Shown one piece after another: positions 1 through 5,949 of a stretch of 8,875 bases of DNA. The stretch is from NCBI GenBank assembly GCA_900545085.1, contig UQXU01000073.1, positions 1 through 8,875 of the forward strand. Reading direction: 5' to 3'. The DNA is from an uncultured Eubacteriales bacterium (GTDB lineage: Bacteria > Bacillota > Clostridia > Christensenellales > Christensenellaceae). How positions within the stretch are numbered: the first letter of the stretch is position 1; each line of letters opens with the position of its first letter. The notes below the pieces were generated by a model. That model saw nothing but the letters and a program-made list of their open reading frames with translations. It was not told where the DNA came from and did no database searches. A program made the translations under genes and the position numbers.

Positions 1-568
1 CTATCAGAGCGAGGGCAGCGCCCTGCTCTTCGGTCTCGATTTTTGGCCAGAGCAGACCGGGAGAGTCCATGACCTCCAGATAGTCGCCCAGCTTGACCCA
101 CGTGAGGCCTCGCGTAACTCCGGGCTTGTTGCCTTCTTTTACGCGCTTGCTGCCGGCGAGTCGGTTTATCATGGCGGATTTACCGACGTTGGGTATGCCG
201 CAGACTAAGCAGCGCACAGTTTTTTTCATACCTTTCTGTCGGTAGCGTTCGTATATGTCGGCGGCGGAGCTTTCTATCGCCGCGCGGAGCGGAGCGGCGG
301 GCGAGCGGGTGGAATAGCTGACGGCGGGAATACCCTGCCTGTTGAAGTATGCCAGCCATTCGCGCGTCACCGCAGGATCTGCCAAATCCGACTTACATAA
401 GACTTTGATTCGAGTTTTGCCCTGCATCAAGTCGTCGAAGTCTGGGTTTATGCTGCTTTGCGGTGCTCGGGAATCCAGCGCCTCTATTACTATGTCTATG
501 AGCTTGAGCTTAGGAGCGATCGCGCGGCGCGCTTTTGTCATGTGCCCGGGGTACCAATTTATATTCAT
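1..568 (-). CDS. rbgA: Ribosome biogenesis GTPase RbgA (YlqF), 3' end outside window
   Basis: Translating the minus strand from ATG 568 gives 189 residues before the window edge; the family is about 280 long, so the C-terminal RNA-binding part is missing here. It is a circularly permuted GTPase that acts late in 50S subunit assembly. The diagnostic N-terminus NINWYPGHMTKARR (2-15) is present. Motifs come in permuted order: G4 as CKSD (58-61), G1 GIPNVGKS (124-131), G2 threonine near 152, and G3 DSPG (168-171) followed by LLWPK. The G4 Asn is replaced by Cys, which is unusual. The start is supported by GGAG about eight bases upstream. It lies downstream of rplS on the same strand, the usual Bacillota order, but a terminator hairpin separates them, so expression probably depends on read-through or an unseen promoter. 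Identity is secure. Confidence 0.95.
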   Translation of the reverse strand, partial: MNINWYPGHMTKARRAIAPKLKLIDIVIEALDSRAPQSSINPDFDDLMQGKTRIKVLCKSDLADPAVTREWLAYFNRQGIPAVSYSTRSPAAPLRAAIESSAADIYERYRQKGMKKTVRCLVCGIPNVGKSAMINRLAGSKRVKEGNKPGVTRGLTWVKLGDYLEVMDSPGLLWPKIETEEQGAALALI

Positions 569-600
569 GCTAAATCTCCGTTGGAGTAATTAAAAGTCGG

Positions 601-633
601 TAAAAAAACTGCGCGGAAGCATAACGCCCGCGC
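601..633 (-). terminator. Intrinsic terminator between rplS and rbgA
   Basis: Read on the minus strand, GCGCGG (628-633) pairs with CCGCGC (611-616). Two further inner G-C pairs are possible, and the stem is followed by AG and seven T residues (602-608). It begins 17 bases after the rplS stop and ends about 33 bases before the rbgA start. No convincing promoter fits between it and rbgA, so it may be a partial terminator that lowers rbgA expression relative to L19. Confidence 0.8.
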
Positions 634-649
634 AGATGGCTTGACAGCC

Positions 650-991
650 TTATCTTTCTTTGATTCTAGCAGCCTTGCCCATTCTGTCACGCAGATAGTA
701 GAGCTTAGCACGGCGAACCTTACCGCTTCTGACCTTTTCGATGTGGTCGATCTTGGGGGAGTTGAGCGGGAGAACTCTCTCTACGCCGATACCATAGGAT
801 ACGCGGCGAACTGTGATAGTTTCTCTTACGCCGCCGCCCTGACGAGCGATGAGGTAGCCTTCGAAAAGCTGAAGTCTTTCGCGCTGACCTTCCTTGACTT
901 TCAGGTAAACCTTGATCAGGTCGCCGATCTCAAGCTCGGGCAGGTCTGTGCGGATCTGGGACTGTTCTACGAATTTGATAAGTTCGTGCAT
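650..991 (-). CDS. rplS: 50S ribosomal protein L19
   Basis: The 113-residue product has the normal L19 length and pattern: an N-terminal helix ([14 protein letters not shown]), [28 protein letters not shown] in the middle, a [10 protein letters not shown] strand, and the basic C-terminal [23 protein letters not shown] segment. L19 sits at the 30S-50S interface of the large subunit. ATG 991 is preceded by AAGGAG with about nine bases of spacing. It has its own promoter (TTGCAA-17-TATAAT) and a structured leader, so it can be transcribed apart from upstream trmD-operon genes; the next upstream gene here is an unrelated vanZ-like gene, not trmD. A strong terminator follows. Identification is certain. 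Confidence 0.98.
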   Translation of the reverse strand: MHELIKFVEQSQIRTDLPELEIGDLIKVYLKVKEGQRERLQLFEGYLIARQGGGVRETITVRRVSYGIGVERVLPLNSPKIDHIEKVRSGKVRRAKLYYLRDRMGKAARIKER

Positions 992-1013
992 TGTGTTTTT
1001 TCTCCTTTATATT

Positions 1014-1048
1014 CAGGCGTTCTTGCAGCATGTGCAGCGGACCGTCTG
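1014..1048 (-). promoter_or_regulatory. Candidate L19 leader structure
   Basis: The roughly 65-base 5' UTR of rplS, between the promoter and the ribosome binding site, can fold. On the minus strand CAGACG (1043-1048) pairs with CGCCTG (1014-1019), with one A-C mismatch, and encloses a small TGCA/TGCA hairpin. Autoregulatory L19 leaders are known in Bacillota at this position. Position and fold agree with that, but I could not match the family consensus base by base, so this remains a candidate. Confidence 0.4.
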
Positions 1049-1064
1049 TAGTCATACATCCCGC

Positions 1065-1093
1065 ATTATATCATAGCAAGCCTGATTTTGCAA
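1065..1093 (-). promoter_or_regulatory. rplS promoter
   Basis: Minus-strand -35 TTGCAA (1088-1093), 17-base spacer, and perfect -10 TATAAT (1065-1070) preceded by TGA, which makes an extended -10. The inferred start near 1058 leaves a leader of about 65 bases before rplS. Confidence 0.85.
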
Positions 1094-1219
1094 TAGGGAC
1101 GGCGGCTAAAAATAGTGTATGTGCTGAATGCAGGCGTGAAGGCAAAGATAGAATGGCAGTGGGACGGGCCGCGCTGCGTCTGAGATACTCATTCTATATT
1201 CGATACAATATCAGAATAG

Positions 1220-1825
1220 TTAAATTTTATTTTTATTGATTTTTATAATTTTACGAAAAACAATGCAGCCAATCATCATTCCCGCTGCATTGAGAAATAC
1301 ATCATCAATATCAGAAGCGCGCGGAGTAAATAATTGAAAGATTTCAATAAATAAAGATAAGCTCACACCTAATATCAGATTTGCTTTTATAGATTTGTTA
1401 TATAGCATAGAAAAAAGAAACCCGAAAGGGATGAACAGGATGATGTTTCCTAAAATGTTTATCAAAAAAGACATTCCTCCATTATATTGAAAAGAATGAG
1501 CTGCACTGCAGAAAATATTTCCGGGTGTGATTATAGCAGTTATGTATTCCCATGTGATTTTTTCTGTCCCAAAGGTGCCGTCAGGATAGTATAATTTCAG
1601 GCTTTCTGAAAAATGAGGTAGTATAGTTATTGATAGTAAAAACACTATATATAAGCAAAAAACCAGAAGTAAGGCTTCTCTCCTGCAAAAAATGCCGGAA
1701 ATAGTTTTGGCTGAGCGCTTTATTAATATAATTCTTGCAATCAAATATATAGGAAGCACTATAAGCTCCCATTGTATCACTTGTGATAATTGCAATCCAA
1801 CCAATTCAATCAAATTTGATAACAT
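1220..1825 (-). CDS. VanZ-family integral membrane protein
   Basis: The 201-residue product has about five hydrophobic segments (roughly 18-36, 50-69, 119-141, 149-166 and 176-192). The VanZ-like signature lies in the C-terminal half: NILGNIILFIPFGFL (123-137), then E161, Q164, R169 and D172, DDV (174-176), N179 and G182. VanZ of vancomycin-resistance transposons gives low-level teicoplanin resistance, but most chromosomal relatives have no assigned function, so no resistance claim is made. The frame extends seven codons upstream to TTG 1846. ATG 1825 is preferred because GGAG at 1835-1838 lies ten bases upstream of it and there is no such site for the TTG. It is strongly AT-rich and preceded by a MITE-like element. 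No clear promoter was found, nor a clear terminator before the rplS promoter. Confidence 0.88.
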   Translation of the reverse strand: MLSNLIELVGLQLSQVIQWELIVLPIYLIARIILIKRSAKTISGIFCRREALLLVFCLYIVFLLSITILPHFSESLKLYYPDGTFGTEKITWEYITAIITPGNIFCSAAHSFQYNGGMSFLINILGNIILFIPFGFLFSMLYNKSIKANLILGVSLSLFIEIFQLFTPRASDIDDVFLNAAGMMIGCIVFRKIIKINKNKI

Positions 1826-1902
1826 ATAAACGCATCTCCATTTCAAATATTTCGACCTATGCCGGTTGAGAGCTATTGTTTTGTATAATTGCTGGCGTAT
1901 AA

Positions 1903-2083
1903 TACCAGCTTAGGAAATATAACCGCGAACAGATGTCTCCCCGCCTCTATAGGCGGCGGGTTCCATCTAAGTCTTCAGTGGCGGTACAATCCGCCACTGA
2001 AGCCCTAAGAGGTTTCGCCTCTCGTTCACTTGTTGAATGACGGGGCGGCGCCCCTTATTGAAAAATATCTCCTTAAGCTGGTA
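1903..2083. mobile_element. MITE-like element with terminal inverted repeats and four hairpins
   Basis: The ends are inverted repeats: TACCAGCTTAGGAAATAT (1903-1920) and ATATCTCCTTAAGCTGGTA (2065-2083) match at all but one base and a one-base gap when one is reversed. Both ends terminate in TA, as expected of elements that use TA targets (IS630/Tc1 type), though that is only suggestive. Inside are four hairpins: CCGCCT/AGGCGG (1941-1956), a perfect 12-bp stem (1973-1984 with 1991-2002, loop TACAAT), AGAGG/CCTCT (2008-2022) and GGGGC/GCCCC (2042-2054). There is no coding capacity. It fills the 306-base gap between vanZ and the secreted-protein gene. A palindrome-rich remnant of an IS200/IS605-TnpB element is the main alternative, but those lack terminal inverted repeats. 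Confidence 0.62.
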
Positions 2084-2131
2084 AAGATACTGAAATAATC
2101 TTATCAAAAGCCCCTTGAACAATAAGCGCCG

Positions 2132-2566
2132 TTATTTCACGATGCTTGAAGCGGAATTGACAGTTGTGCTTTCAACAAATTTATTGTTGGAATCAAATAC
2201 ACTCACATAGAGACTCGTCCTATATGTTCCCGAAGACAGCGAGTTTTTTGTTTTGTTTAATCTTGCACCCGTAAGCCCTGATCCCGTGCCGGTCCATGTC
2301 GAAATTGTGTTCCAGCTTGTCCCCGACTTTTGCTGCAATCTCATGGTGATATTAATTTTAAAGCTGCTGTCCTGTGCTTTTGCAAGACCTGTGCATGTTG
2401 CTGTTTTGTTGTTAATACTAATTCCTGCTTTGGCCTCGCTAAGCTTGACAAAACGCTCAGTAATAATCAAGCCTGCATCCTCGCCCGACGTGATTTCAGC
2501 CGCCAAAGTCGGAATAGCTATGCACGTCATAACCATGGCAAGCAAAATATATAATAATTTTTTCAT
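2132..2566 (-). CDS. Small secreted protein of unknown function
   Basis: The 144-residue product has a clear Sec signal peptide: MKK, a hydrophobic core to about residue 19, and a likely cleavage near A22-A23. The mature part of about 120 residues is rich in Ser, Thr and Asn, lacks further membrane segments and reads as alternating beta strands (for example ATCTGLAKA, FKINITMRLQQK, GTYRTSLYVSVFD), suggesting a small beta-sandwich. It has one mature cysteine (C58), so no internal disulfide. It resembles small secreted proteins common in Clostridia, but I cannot assign a family with confidence. ATG 2566 has a strong AAGGAGGG site eight bases upstream. It follows the anti-sigma gene by 87 bases on the same strand and is a natural candidate target of that sigma factor, though this is inference. 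No strong terminator follows. Confidence 0.85.
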   Translation of the reverse strand: MKKLLYILLAMVMTCIAIPTLAAEITSGEDAGLIITERFVKLSEAKAGISINNKTATCTGLAKAQDSSFKINITMRLQQKSGTSWNTISTWTGTGSGLTGARLNKTKNSLSSGTYRTSLYVSVFDSNNKFVESTTVNSASSIVK

Positions 2567-2599
2567 ATAAAAAGCCCTCCTTGTTTTATGCTTCTAATA

Positions 2600-2629
2600 C
2601 ATATAACGACTAAGTAGGGCAATGTGCAA
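2600..2629 (-). promoter_or_regulatory. Possible promoter of the secreted-protein gene
   Basis: Minus-strand TTGCAC (2624-2629), 18 bases, then TATATG (2600-2605). The -10 match is moderate. The site lies in the 87-base gap between the anti-sigma stop and the secreted-protein ribosome binding site. It could instead be read by the neighbouring alternative sigma factor. Confidence 0.35.
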
Positions 2630-2653
2630 CACTGTTTTTGATATTTTTTTAAT

Positions 2654-3388
2654 TTATTTTTCTTTTACGACGCTTTTAGCTATTTTTATCGTTTCCTCTT
2701 TGCTGAGCTGGCTCATAAGCACGAAATAATGATTGCCGGCCGACCAAATAACAGTGGTGAGCCCTTCTTTTTCCACAAGCAGTCCTTTGCTGCCTGAAAT
2801 ATCGATCGTTTCGATATTATCGGCATTTTCTGTGTCGACCTGTGTAACAGAAGTGCCGGACGCTGAGGTAAAGGAAATTTGCTCTCCCTTGTCGTTTTGG
2901 TATACTATATCAGATTCGGAGTTATACGTATTCATTGATATAATCTCAAAGCCGGCCGGAATATAAGATGGTACATAAACATCCTTCATTTTTATAGGCT
3001 GCCCGCCTTCGAGTACATTCCCGTTTTCATCATATTCTTGCAACTGTAACTCTGTATATCTCGGTGTAAACGTCATGAGAAAGCTGACGAAACGTGATCT
3101 GAGGGCTTCCACAGACATAGTAACGGTAAAGCTTACTGTTACGATTGCCATAATGACAACAACAGCGCGCATCGCTGTTTTGCGTGCTTTTTTGCCGAAT
3201 TTTTTTGTTCTGCTCTTTTTTAATTCAGTAGCCATCATATTGTGAACTCGCTTATCTAAAAGCTCTGAAGGCGCCTCGGCTTCTTGGAGATTCATTTTGT
3301 CCATGAGCACCTTGCTCTCATCTTTAGCCATCTCATAAATCGCTGCCTTAAATAGAGCGTCTTCATATTCCCTAATGTGTTCAGTCAT
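2654..3388 (-). CDS. Membrane anti-sigma factor-like protein with DUF4367 domain
   Basis: The 244-residue product has three parts: a charged cytoplasmic N-terminus (1-70) with a basic KKSRTKKFGKKARK stretch, one membrane helix (about 73-93), and an extracytoplasmic C-terminal domain (about 139-243) with the DUF4367 pattern YVPSYIPAGFE, then IVYQNDKGEQISF and GLTTVIWSAGNHYFVLMS. Such proteins usually hold their cognate sigma factor inactive at the membrane until an envelope signal arrives. The start is ATG 3388: AGGAGG (3395-3400) lies six bases upstream, whereas upstream in-frame ATGs at 3412 and 3394 have no usable site. The gene overlaps the end of the sigma gene by eight bases (ATGACTGA), pointing to translational coupling. 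Nothing is truncated. The anti-sigma role is inferred from gene pairing and architecture; no zinc-type HxxxCxxC motif is present. Confidence 0.85.
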   Translation of the reverse strand: MTEHIREYEDALFKAAIYEMAKDESKVLMDKMNLQEAEAPSELLDKRVHNMMATELKKSRTKKFGKKARKTAMRAVVVIMAIVTVSFTVTMSVEALRSRFVSFLMTFTPRYTELQLQEYDENGNVLEGGQPIKMKDVYVPSYIPAGFEIISMNTYNSESDIVYQNDKGEQISFTSASGTSVTQVDTENADNIETIDISGSKGLLVEKEGLTTVIWSAGNHYFVLMSQLSKEETIKIAKSVVKEK

Positions 3389-3947
3389 TTCCATCCTCCT
3401 GATACAGAGCATAAACCGCTCTGCGGGCGCGGGTAAGATATTGCCTTACGCTATCCTTCTTGATTCCGATGAGTTCCGCGATTTCTGCATCTGTCAACTC
3501 TAAGAGATATTTATAATTCAATAAATCTCTATATTTGTCAGGCAGCTGCACCAAAAGACCTTTCAGCTTTTCTACATCGAGCTTCAGCAAAACAGAATTT
3601 TCAACATTAAAGTCCGCGTCTTCGTATTCAAAATTAAGTCGTTCATCATTAATGCTATGAGCCGTATGTTTGTTTTCGACCTTTTTATGTTTTAAATAAT
3701 CAAAGCATATTCTCTTAACATATATGACGAGATAAGCGGGTAAAACGCAGCATTCTATTTGTCTTGTTTTTTCAATATTTTCAATTAGTTTTACAAGAGT
3801 ATTTTGAACTATCTCCTCTGCAATATATTTATCACGTACAATGCTCTGAGCTGTATAATATATCAGTTTTTTATTTTTTTCGTACAAACGAATCATGAAC
3901 TCTCTGTCATTTTCGTTTTCAATAGCCATTATAATTATCGGAATCAC
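3381..3947 (-). CDS. Sigma-70 family (ECF-like) RNA polymerase sigma factor
   Basis: The 188-residue product has the two-domain layout of a short alternative sigma factor. Region 2 spans about 18-88, with LIYYTAQSIVRDKYIAEEIVQNTLVKLIENI followed by the helix ending KRICFDYLKHKK. Region 4 spans about 126-182, with LPDKYRDLLNYKYLLELTDAEIA leading into the helix-turn-helix IAELIGIKKDSVRQYLTRARRAV. It redirects RNA polymerase to a small regulon, most likely cell-envelope functions given its membrane anti-sigma partner. The start is GTG 3947, chosen because AAGGAGG lies exactly eight bases upstream; the first ATG (3929) is 26 bases from it. It is the first gene of a module with the DUF4367 protein and perhaps the secreted protein. 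Autoregulation is common in such pairs but cannot be shown here. Confidence 0.92.
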   Translation of the reverse strand: MIPIIIMAIENENDREFMIRLYEKNKKLIYYTAQSIVRDKYIAEEIVQNTLVKLIENIEKTRQIECCVLPAYLVIYVKRICFDYLKHKKVENKHTAHSINDERLNFEYEDADFNVENSVLLKLDVEKLKGLLVQLPDKYRDLLNYKYLLELTDAEIAELIGIKKDSVRQYLTRARRAVYALYQEDGND

Positions 3948-3955
3948 AGATTATA

Positions 3956-3962
3956 CCTCCTT
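3956..3962 (-). promoter_or_regulatory. Ribosome binding site that fixes a GTG start for the sigma gene
   Basis: AAGGAGG on the minus strand, eight bases before GTG 3947. A start at the later ATG (3929) would leave this perfect site unused and remove six N-terminal residues (MIPIII). Confidence 0.75.
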
Positions 3963-3974
3963 GGCATATTTTTC

Positions 3975-3983
3975 ATTATATCA
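3975..3983 (-). promoter_or_regulatory. Extended -10 promoter of the sigma/anti-sigma operon
   Basis: TGATATAAT on the minus strand is a perfect extended -10. No good -35 hexamer sits 17 bases upstream, as is usual for extended -10 promoters. The transcript would start about 20 bases before the gene, just ahead of its ribosome binding site. This looks like a housekeeping promoter rather than an ECF-type one. Confidence 0.6.
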
Positions 3984-4097
3984 CAGCTCATCCGGATAAT
4001 AGAAGGCCTCTCCAATAAACTAAGTGATTATGGAGGAGCTATGTATTGGCGTTTATTTTTTGCACTTTCTGCTTTATGCTTTATTCTGGGAAATGCT

Positions 4098-4142
4098 GAA
4101 ATATATAACAAATCCGAACCCATTAGCATCGGGTTCGGATTT
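4098..4142 (-). terminator. Terminator of the tRNA-Ala transcript
   Basis: A perfect 12-bp stem: AAATCCGAACCC on the minus strand (4131-4142) pairs with GGGTTCGGATTT (4110-4121) around a nine-base loop. It is followed by the moderately T-rich GTTATATATTTC (4098-4109). It starts eight bases past the tRNA CCA end. The weak U-tract lowers certainty about efficiency, not about the hairpin. Confidence 0.7.
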
Positions 4143-4150
4143 GATTGCTT

Positions 4151-4227
4151 TGGTGGAGCATACCGGATTCGAACCGGTGACTTCCACACTGCCAGTGTGG
4201 CACTCTAGCCAGCTGAGCTAATGCCCA
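4151..4227 (-). tRNA. tRNA-Ala (anticodon GGC), CCA encoded
   Basis: A complete cloverleaf folds on the minus strand. The D stem is GCTC/GAGT and the anticodon stem CCACA/TGTGG around CTGGCAG, giving anticodon GGC (plus-strand 4191-4193). The variable loop is AAGTC, and the T stem ACCGG/CCGGT encloses TTCGAAT. The discriminator is A73 and CCA is genomically encoded at 4151-4153. The acceptor contains the G3:U70 wobble pair that is the alanine identity element, which agrees with the anticodon. One anomaly: the first base is T (plus-strand A4227) opposite C72, so the terminal pair is U1 with C72 rather than G1:C72. It has its own promoter and terminator. Confidence 0.95.
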
Positions 4228-4237
4228 ATACAGCATC

Positions 4238-4267
4238 ATTGTATAGCATGATGTATGGGATTGTCAA
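4238..4267 (-). promoter_or_regulatory. tRNA-Ala promoter
   Basis: Perfect -35 TTGACA (4262-4267), 18-base spacer, -10 TACAAT (4238-4243; five of six matches). The inferred start near 4231 leaves only about four bases before the mature tRNA 5' end. It lies between the MFS stop codon and the tRNA, so the tRNA is an independent unit. Confidence 0.8.
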
Positions 4268-4282
4268 GGTTTTTTTATTTGC

Positions 4283-5689
4283 TTAGGCGAGCTTCTTTTT
4301 GCCTTTTACACTGAAAATAGCGACTATAATTCCGACTACGCTCATAGCGCAAAGAATGATGTAAGTGAATGACATGCCGCTCATCTGAGCTTCTGCAGAG
4401 CCGGAGGATGTCATGCCGGAGGCAACCAGTGACATGATTACGACGCACAGAGCTGAACCCATTGCGCCGAAGATGTTCCGCAGAGTGGAAAGGATGGCAG
4501 AGCCGTGAACTCTGTCGTCGTTGCTGAGTCTGCTGAGGCCGAAGGTGGTAGCGGGCATCATTATGCATGCGGAGCCGCAGTTTGTCAGAGCATAGGAGAA
4601 GCCTATTGTAAACATGGATGTAGCTGCGTTGGAACCAAAGCGCATTGCACTTCCGATTATCATGAGAGCGAATCCGAAGCTCAGCGGTATTTTAGCTCCG
4701 AGCTTGTCGAATAGTTTTCCTGCTGCGAGTGAAGTCACAGCGGAAATTATAGACCCGGGCAGAGTTATAAAAGCGTAATCTACTGCGGAGAAGCCGCGGA
4801 GATCCTGTATAAACAGAGGCAGCAGCACCGAGTTGCCCATGAGTATAAAATATACCAGTGCGTTCAGAATAACTGAGATAGTAAAAGTAGGTATCTTGAA
4901 CACGCGCAGGTTCAGCAGTATTTTCTTGGATTTAAGCTGCTTGAAAGTGAAGGCTACAAGTGAAATTGCGCCTACGAGTATCAGCAATCCGCAGTTGACG
5001 CTGAAGAAAGGATAGGAAGACATATTGCTCAAACCCATTATTATTGCAACGAAGCCTATTGCGGCAAGAATCATGGAGATTGTGTCGAATTGTTCTTTTA
5101 CGGTATCTGTAATATTTTTGACGAATATAAATGCAAGTACTATGTCTATCGCTGCGATTGCGGCGAACAGTATAAATACCATATGCCATCCCATGGAATC
5201 TATTATGAATCCTGTGAGAGTAGGCGCGATAACAGGAGCGACCATACCTGCGAGACCGTATATTCCCATTATGAAGCCGTGTCTTTCGGGCGGATAAATG
5301 CCGAGAAGGAGAACCTGTATGAACGACAGCATTATGCCATAGCCGCAGGCCTGCAAAACTCTGCCCGCGAGCAGCATAACGAAGTTAAAAGAAACGCCGG
5401 ATATTAAAGACCCGCCGGCGAAAAGTATAATAGACGCGAGATACAGTGTTTTGTTTTTAAATCTCTTAATTAAAAAAGCAGTCGCCGGGATCATGATACC
5501 GGAGACCAGATTGTATGCGCTGACGAGCCATTGTGCAGTGGCTGCGTTTACGCTGAAATCTGACATGATGCTGGGCAGGGCGTTGTTGACTGCTGACGAA
5601 GTCATGGCGGACGCCACCATGCCTAGCATGAGAGTGACAAACATCAGCGTGCGCTGCTTACCTGCTATTGGAGTTTCAGAAGTAGTCAT
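4283..5689 (-). CDS. MFS permease, EmrB/QacA-like (DHA2) drug exporter family
   Basis: The 468-residue product is almost entirely hydrophobic, with about 14 predicted membrane spans, the size and layout of DHA2 drug:proton antiporters. The first span carries SSAVNNALPSIM (31-42), the DHA2 equivalent of xTIVNVALPxI but without its acidic residue. WLVSAYNL follows at 54-61, an antiporter motif C-like segment GLAGMVAPVIAPTLTG at 145-160, and a motif A-like loop GKLFDKLGAK at 324-333. The substrate cannot be read from sequence. ATG 5689 is chosen for AAGGAGG six bases upstream; the frame runs 31 codons further but those would overlap the promoter and palindrome. It is divergent from a TetR-type gene, the classic arrangement of a repressor-controlled efflux pump. 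No clear terminator follows. Confidence 0.9.
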   Translation of the reverse strand: MTTSETPIAGKQRTLMFVTLMLGMVASAMTSSAVNNALPSIMSDFSVNAATAQWLVSAYNLVSGIMIPATAFLIKRFKNKTLYLASIILFAGGSLISGVSFNFVMLLAGRVLQACGYGIMLSFIQVLLLGIYPPERHGFIMGIYGLAGMVAPVIAPTLTGFIIDSMGWHMVFILFAAIAAIDIVLAFIFVKNITDTVKEQFDTISMILAAIGFVAIIMGLSNMSSYPFFSVNCGLLILVGAISLVAFTFKQLKSKKILLNLRVFKIPTFTISVILNALVYFILMGNSVLLPLFIQDLRGFSAVDYAFITLPGSIISAVTSLAAGKLFDKLGAKIPLSFGFALMIIGSAMRFGSNAATSMFTIGFSYALTNCGSACIMMPATTFGLSRLSNDDRVHGSAILSTLRNIFGAMGSALCVVIMSLVASGMTSSGSAEAQMSGMSFTYIILCAMSVVGIIVAIFSVKGKKKLA

Positions 5690-5716
5690 GTTTCTCCTCC
5701 TTGATAGACGTAATGT

Positions 5717-5745
5717 AAAACACCCGACAATATGTTGGGCGTTTT
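5717..5745. promoter_or_regulatory. 29-bp palindrome at the MFS transcript start, likely TetR-type operator
   Basis: AAAAC-A-CCC-G-ACA / TGT-T-GGG-C-GTTTT around ATA forms 13 paired positions with two mismatches at DNA level. It lies immediately downstream of the predicted MFS start site (about 5747), where a bound repressor would block transcription. In the mRNA it also folds as a hairpin followed by UGUUUUAC, so a weak attenuator is an alternative reading. Confidence 0.6.
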
Positions 5746-5753
5746 CAGAGAGT

Positions 5754-5782
5754 ATTTTACAGCATTTGTATAGGTCATTCAA
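5754..5782 (-). promoter_or_regulatory. MFS gene promoter
   Basis: Minus-strand -35 TTGAAT (5777-5782), 17-base spacer, -10 TAAAAT (5754-5759). The 5' UTR of about 58 bases contains the 29-bp palindrome. Confidence 0.6.
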
Positions 5783-5807
5783 CCATTAATTTATAAGTTT
5801 TTGTAAG

Positions 5808-5840
5808 TTAAACAACATATATGCTAAATGTGTTGTTTAA
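5808..5840. promoter_or_regulatory. Second palindrome in the divergent control region
   Basis: Perfect 10-bp arms TTAAACAACA (5808-5817) and TGTTGTTTAA (5831-5840) separated by 13 bases. It sits upstream of both -35 boxes, 26 bases from the MFS one and 38 from the tetR one. It shares CAACATAT with the minus strand of the other palindrome, so the same regulator could bind both, or this could be a site for another protein. Confidence 0.5.
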
Positions 5841-5877
5841 AATATAAATAATTTAAAAAACAGCTGCATGTGTTTTA

Positions 5878-5906
5878 TTGACTTTATTGTTTAGCTGATA
5901 TATATT
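5878..5906 (+). promoter_or_regulatory. tetR-type gene promoter
   Basis: TTGACT (5878-5883), 17-base spacer, TATATT (5901-5906). The inferred start near 5913 rules out the upstream in-frame ATG at 5911 and supports the start at 5950. Confidence 0.75.
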
Positions 5907-5949
5907 AGAAATGAACAAACAGAAAATATGTAAAAGCGGGGGAGAAAAA

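Noticed and set aside
641..1051. 136-residue plus-strand ORF over rplS
   Set aside because: It is the antisense shadow of the certain L19 gene and has no ribosome binding site.
1191..1217. Inverted repeat ATTCTATATT / AATATCAGAAT between rplS and vanZ
   Set aside because: Weak A-T stem with a bulge and no T-run on the minus strand, so it is not a credible vanZ terminator. A T-rich tail exists only on the plus strand, where no gene precedes it.
1220..1825. Vancomycin or teicoplanin resistance locus
   Set aside because: Only a VanZ-family membrane protein is present; no vanHAX or vanRS genes accompany it and most family members have no resistance role.
1903..2083. Structured RNA of an IS605/TnpB element or CRISPR-like array
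   Set aside because: No tnpA or tnpB coding remnant, no regular repeat-spacer pattern, and the terminal inverted repeats are unlike IS605 ends; a MITE is the simpler reading.
3804..4221. Plus-strand ORFs running through the tRNA (ends such as HTGFEPVTSTLPVWHSSQLS), one with GGAGG before an ATG at 4039
   Set aside because: The C-terminal parts are translations of the antisense strand of tRNA-Ala, a well-known false protein. The frames also overlap the sigma promoter and tRNA terminator.
5690..5782. Thirty-one-codon upstream extension of the MFS permease
   Set aside because: It would cover the promoter and the palindrome, is not membrane-like, and the AAGGAGG site points to ATG 5689.
5911..5949. 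Thirteen-codon N-terminal extension of the TetR-type regulator
   Set aside because: ATG 5911 coincides with the predicted transcript start and lacks a ribosome binding site; ATG 5950 has GGGGGAG at proper spacing and matches the family length.
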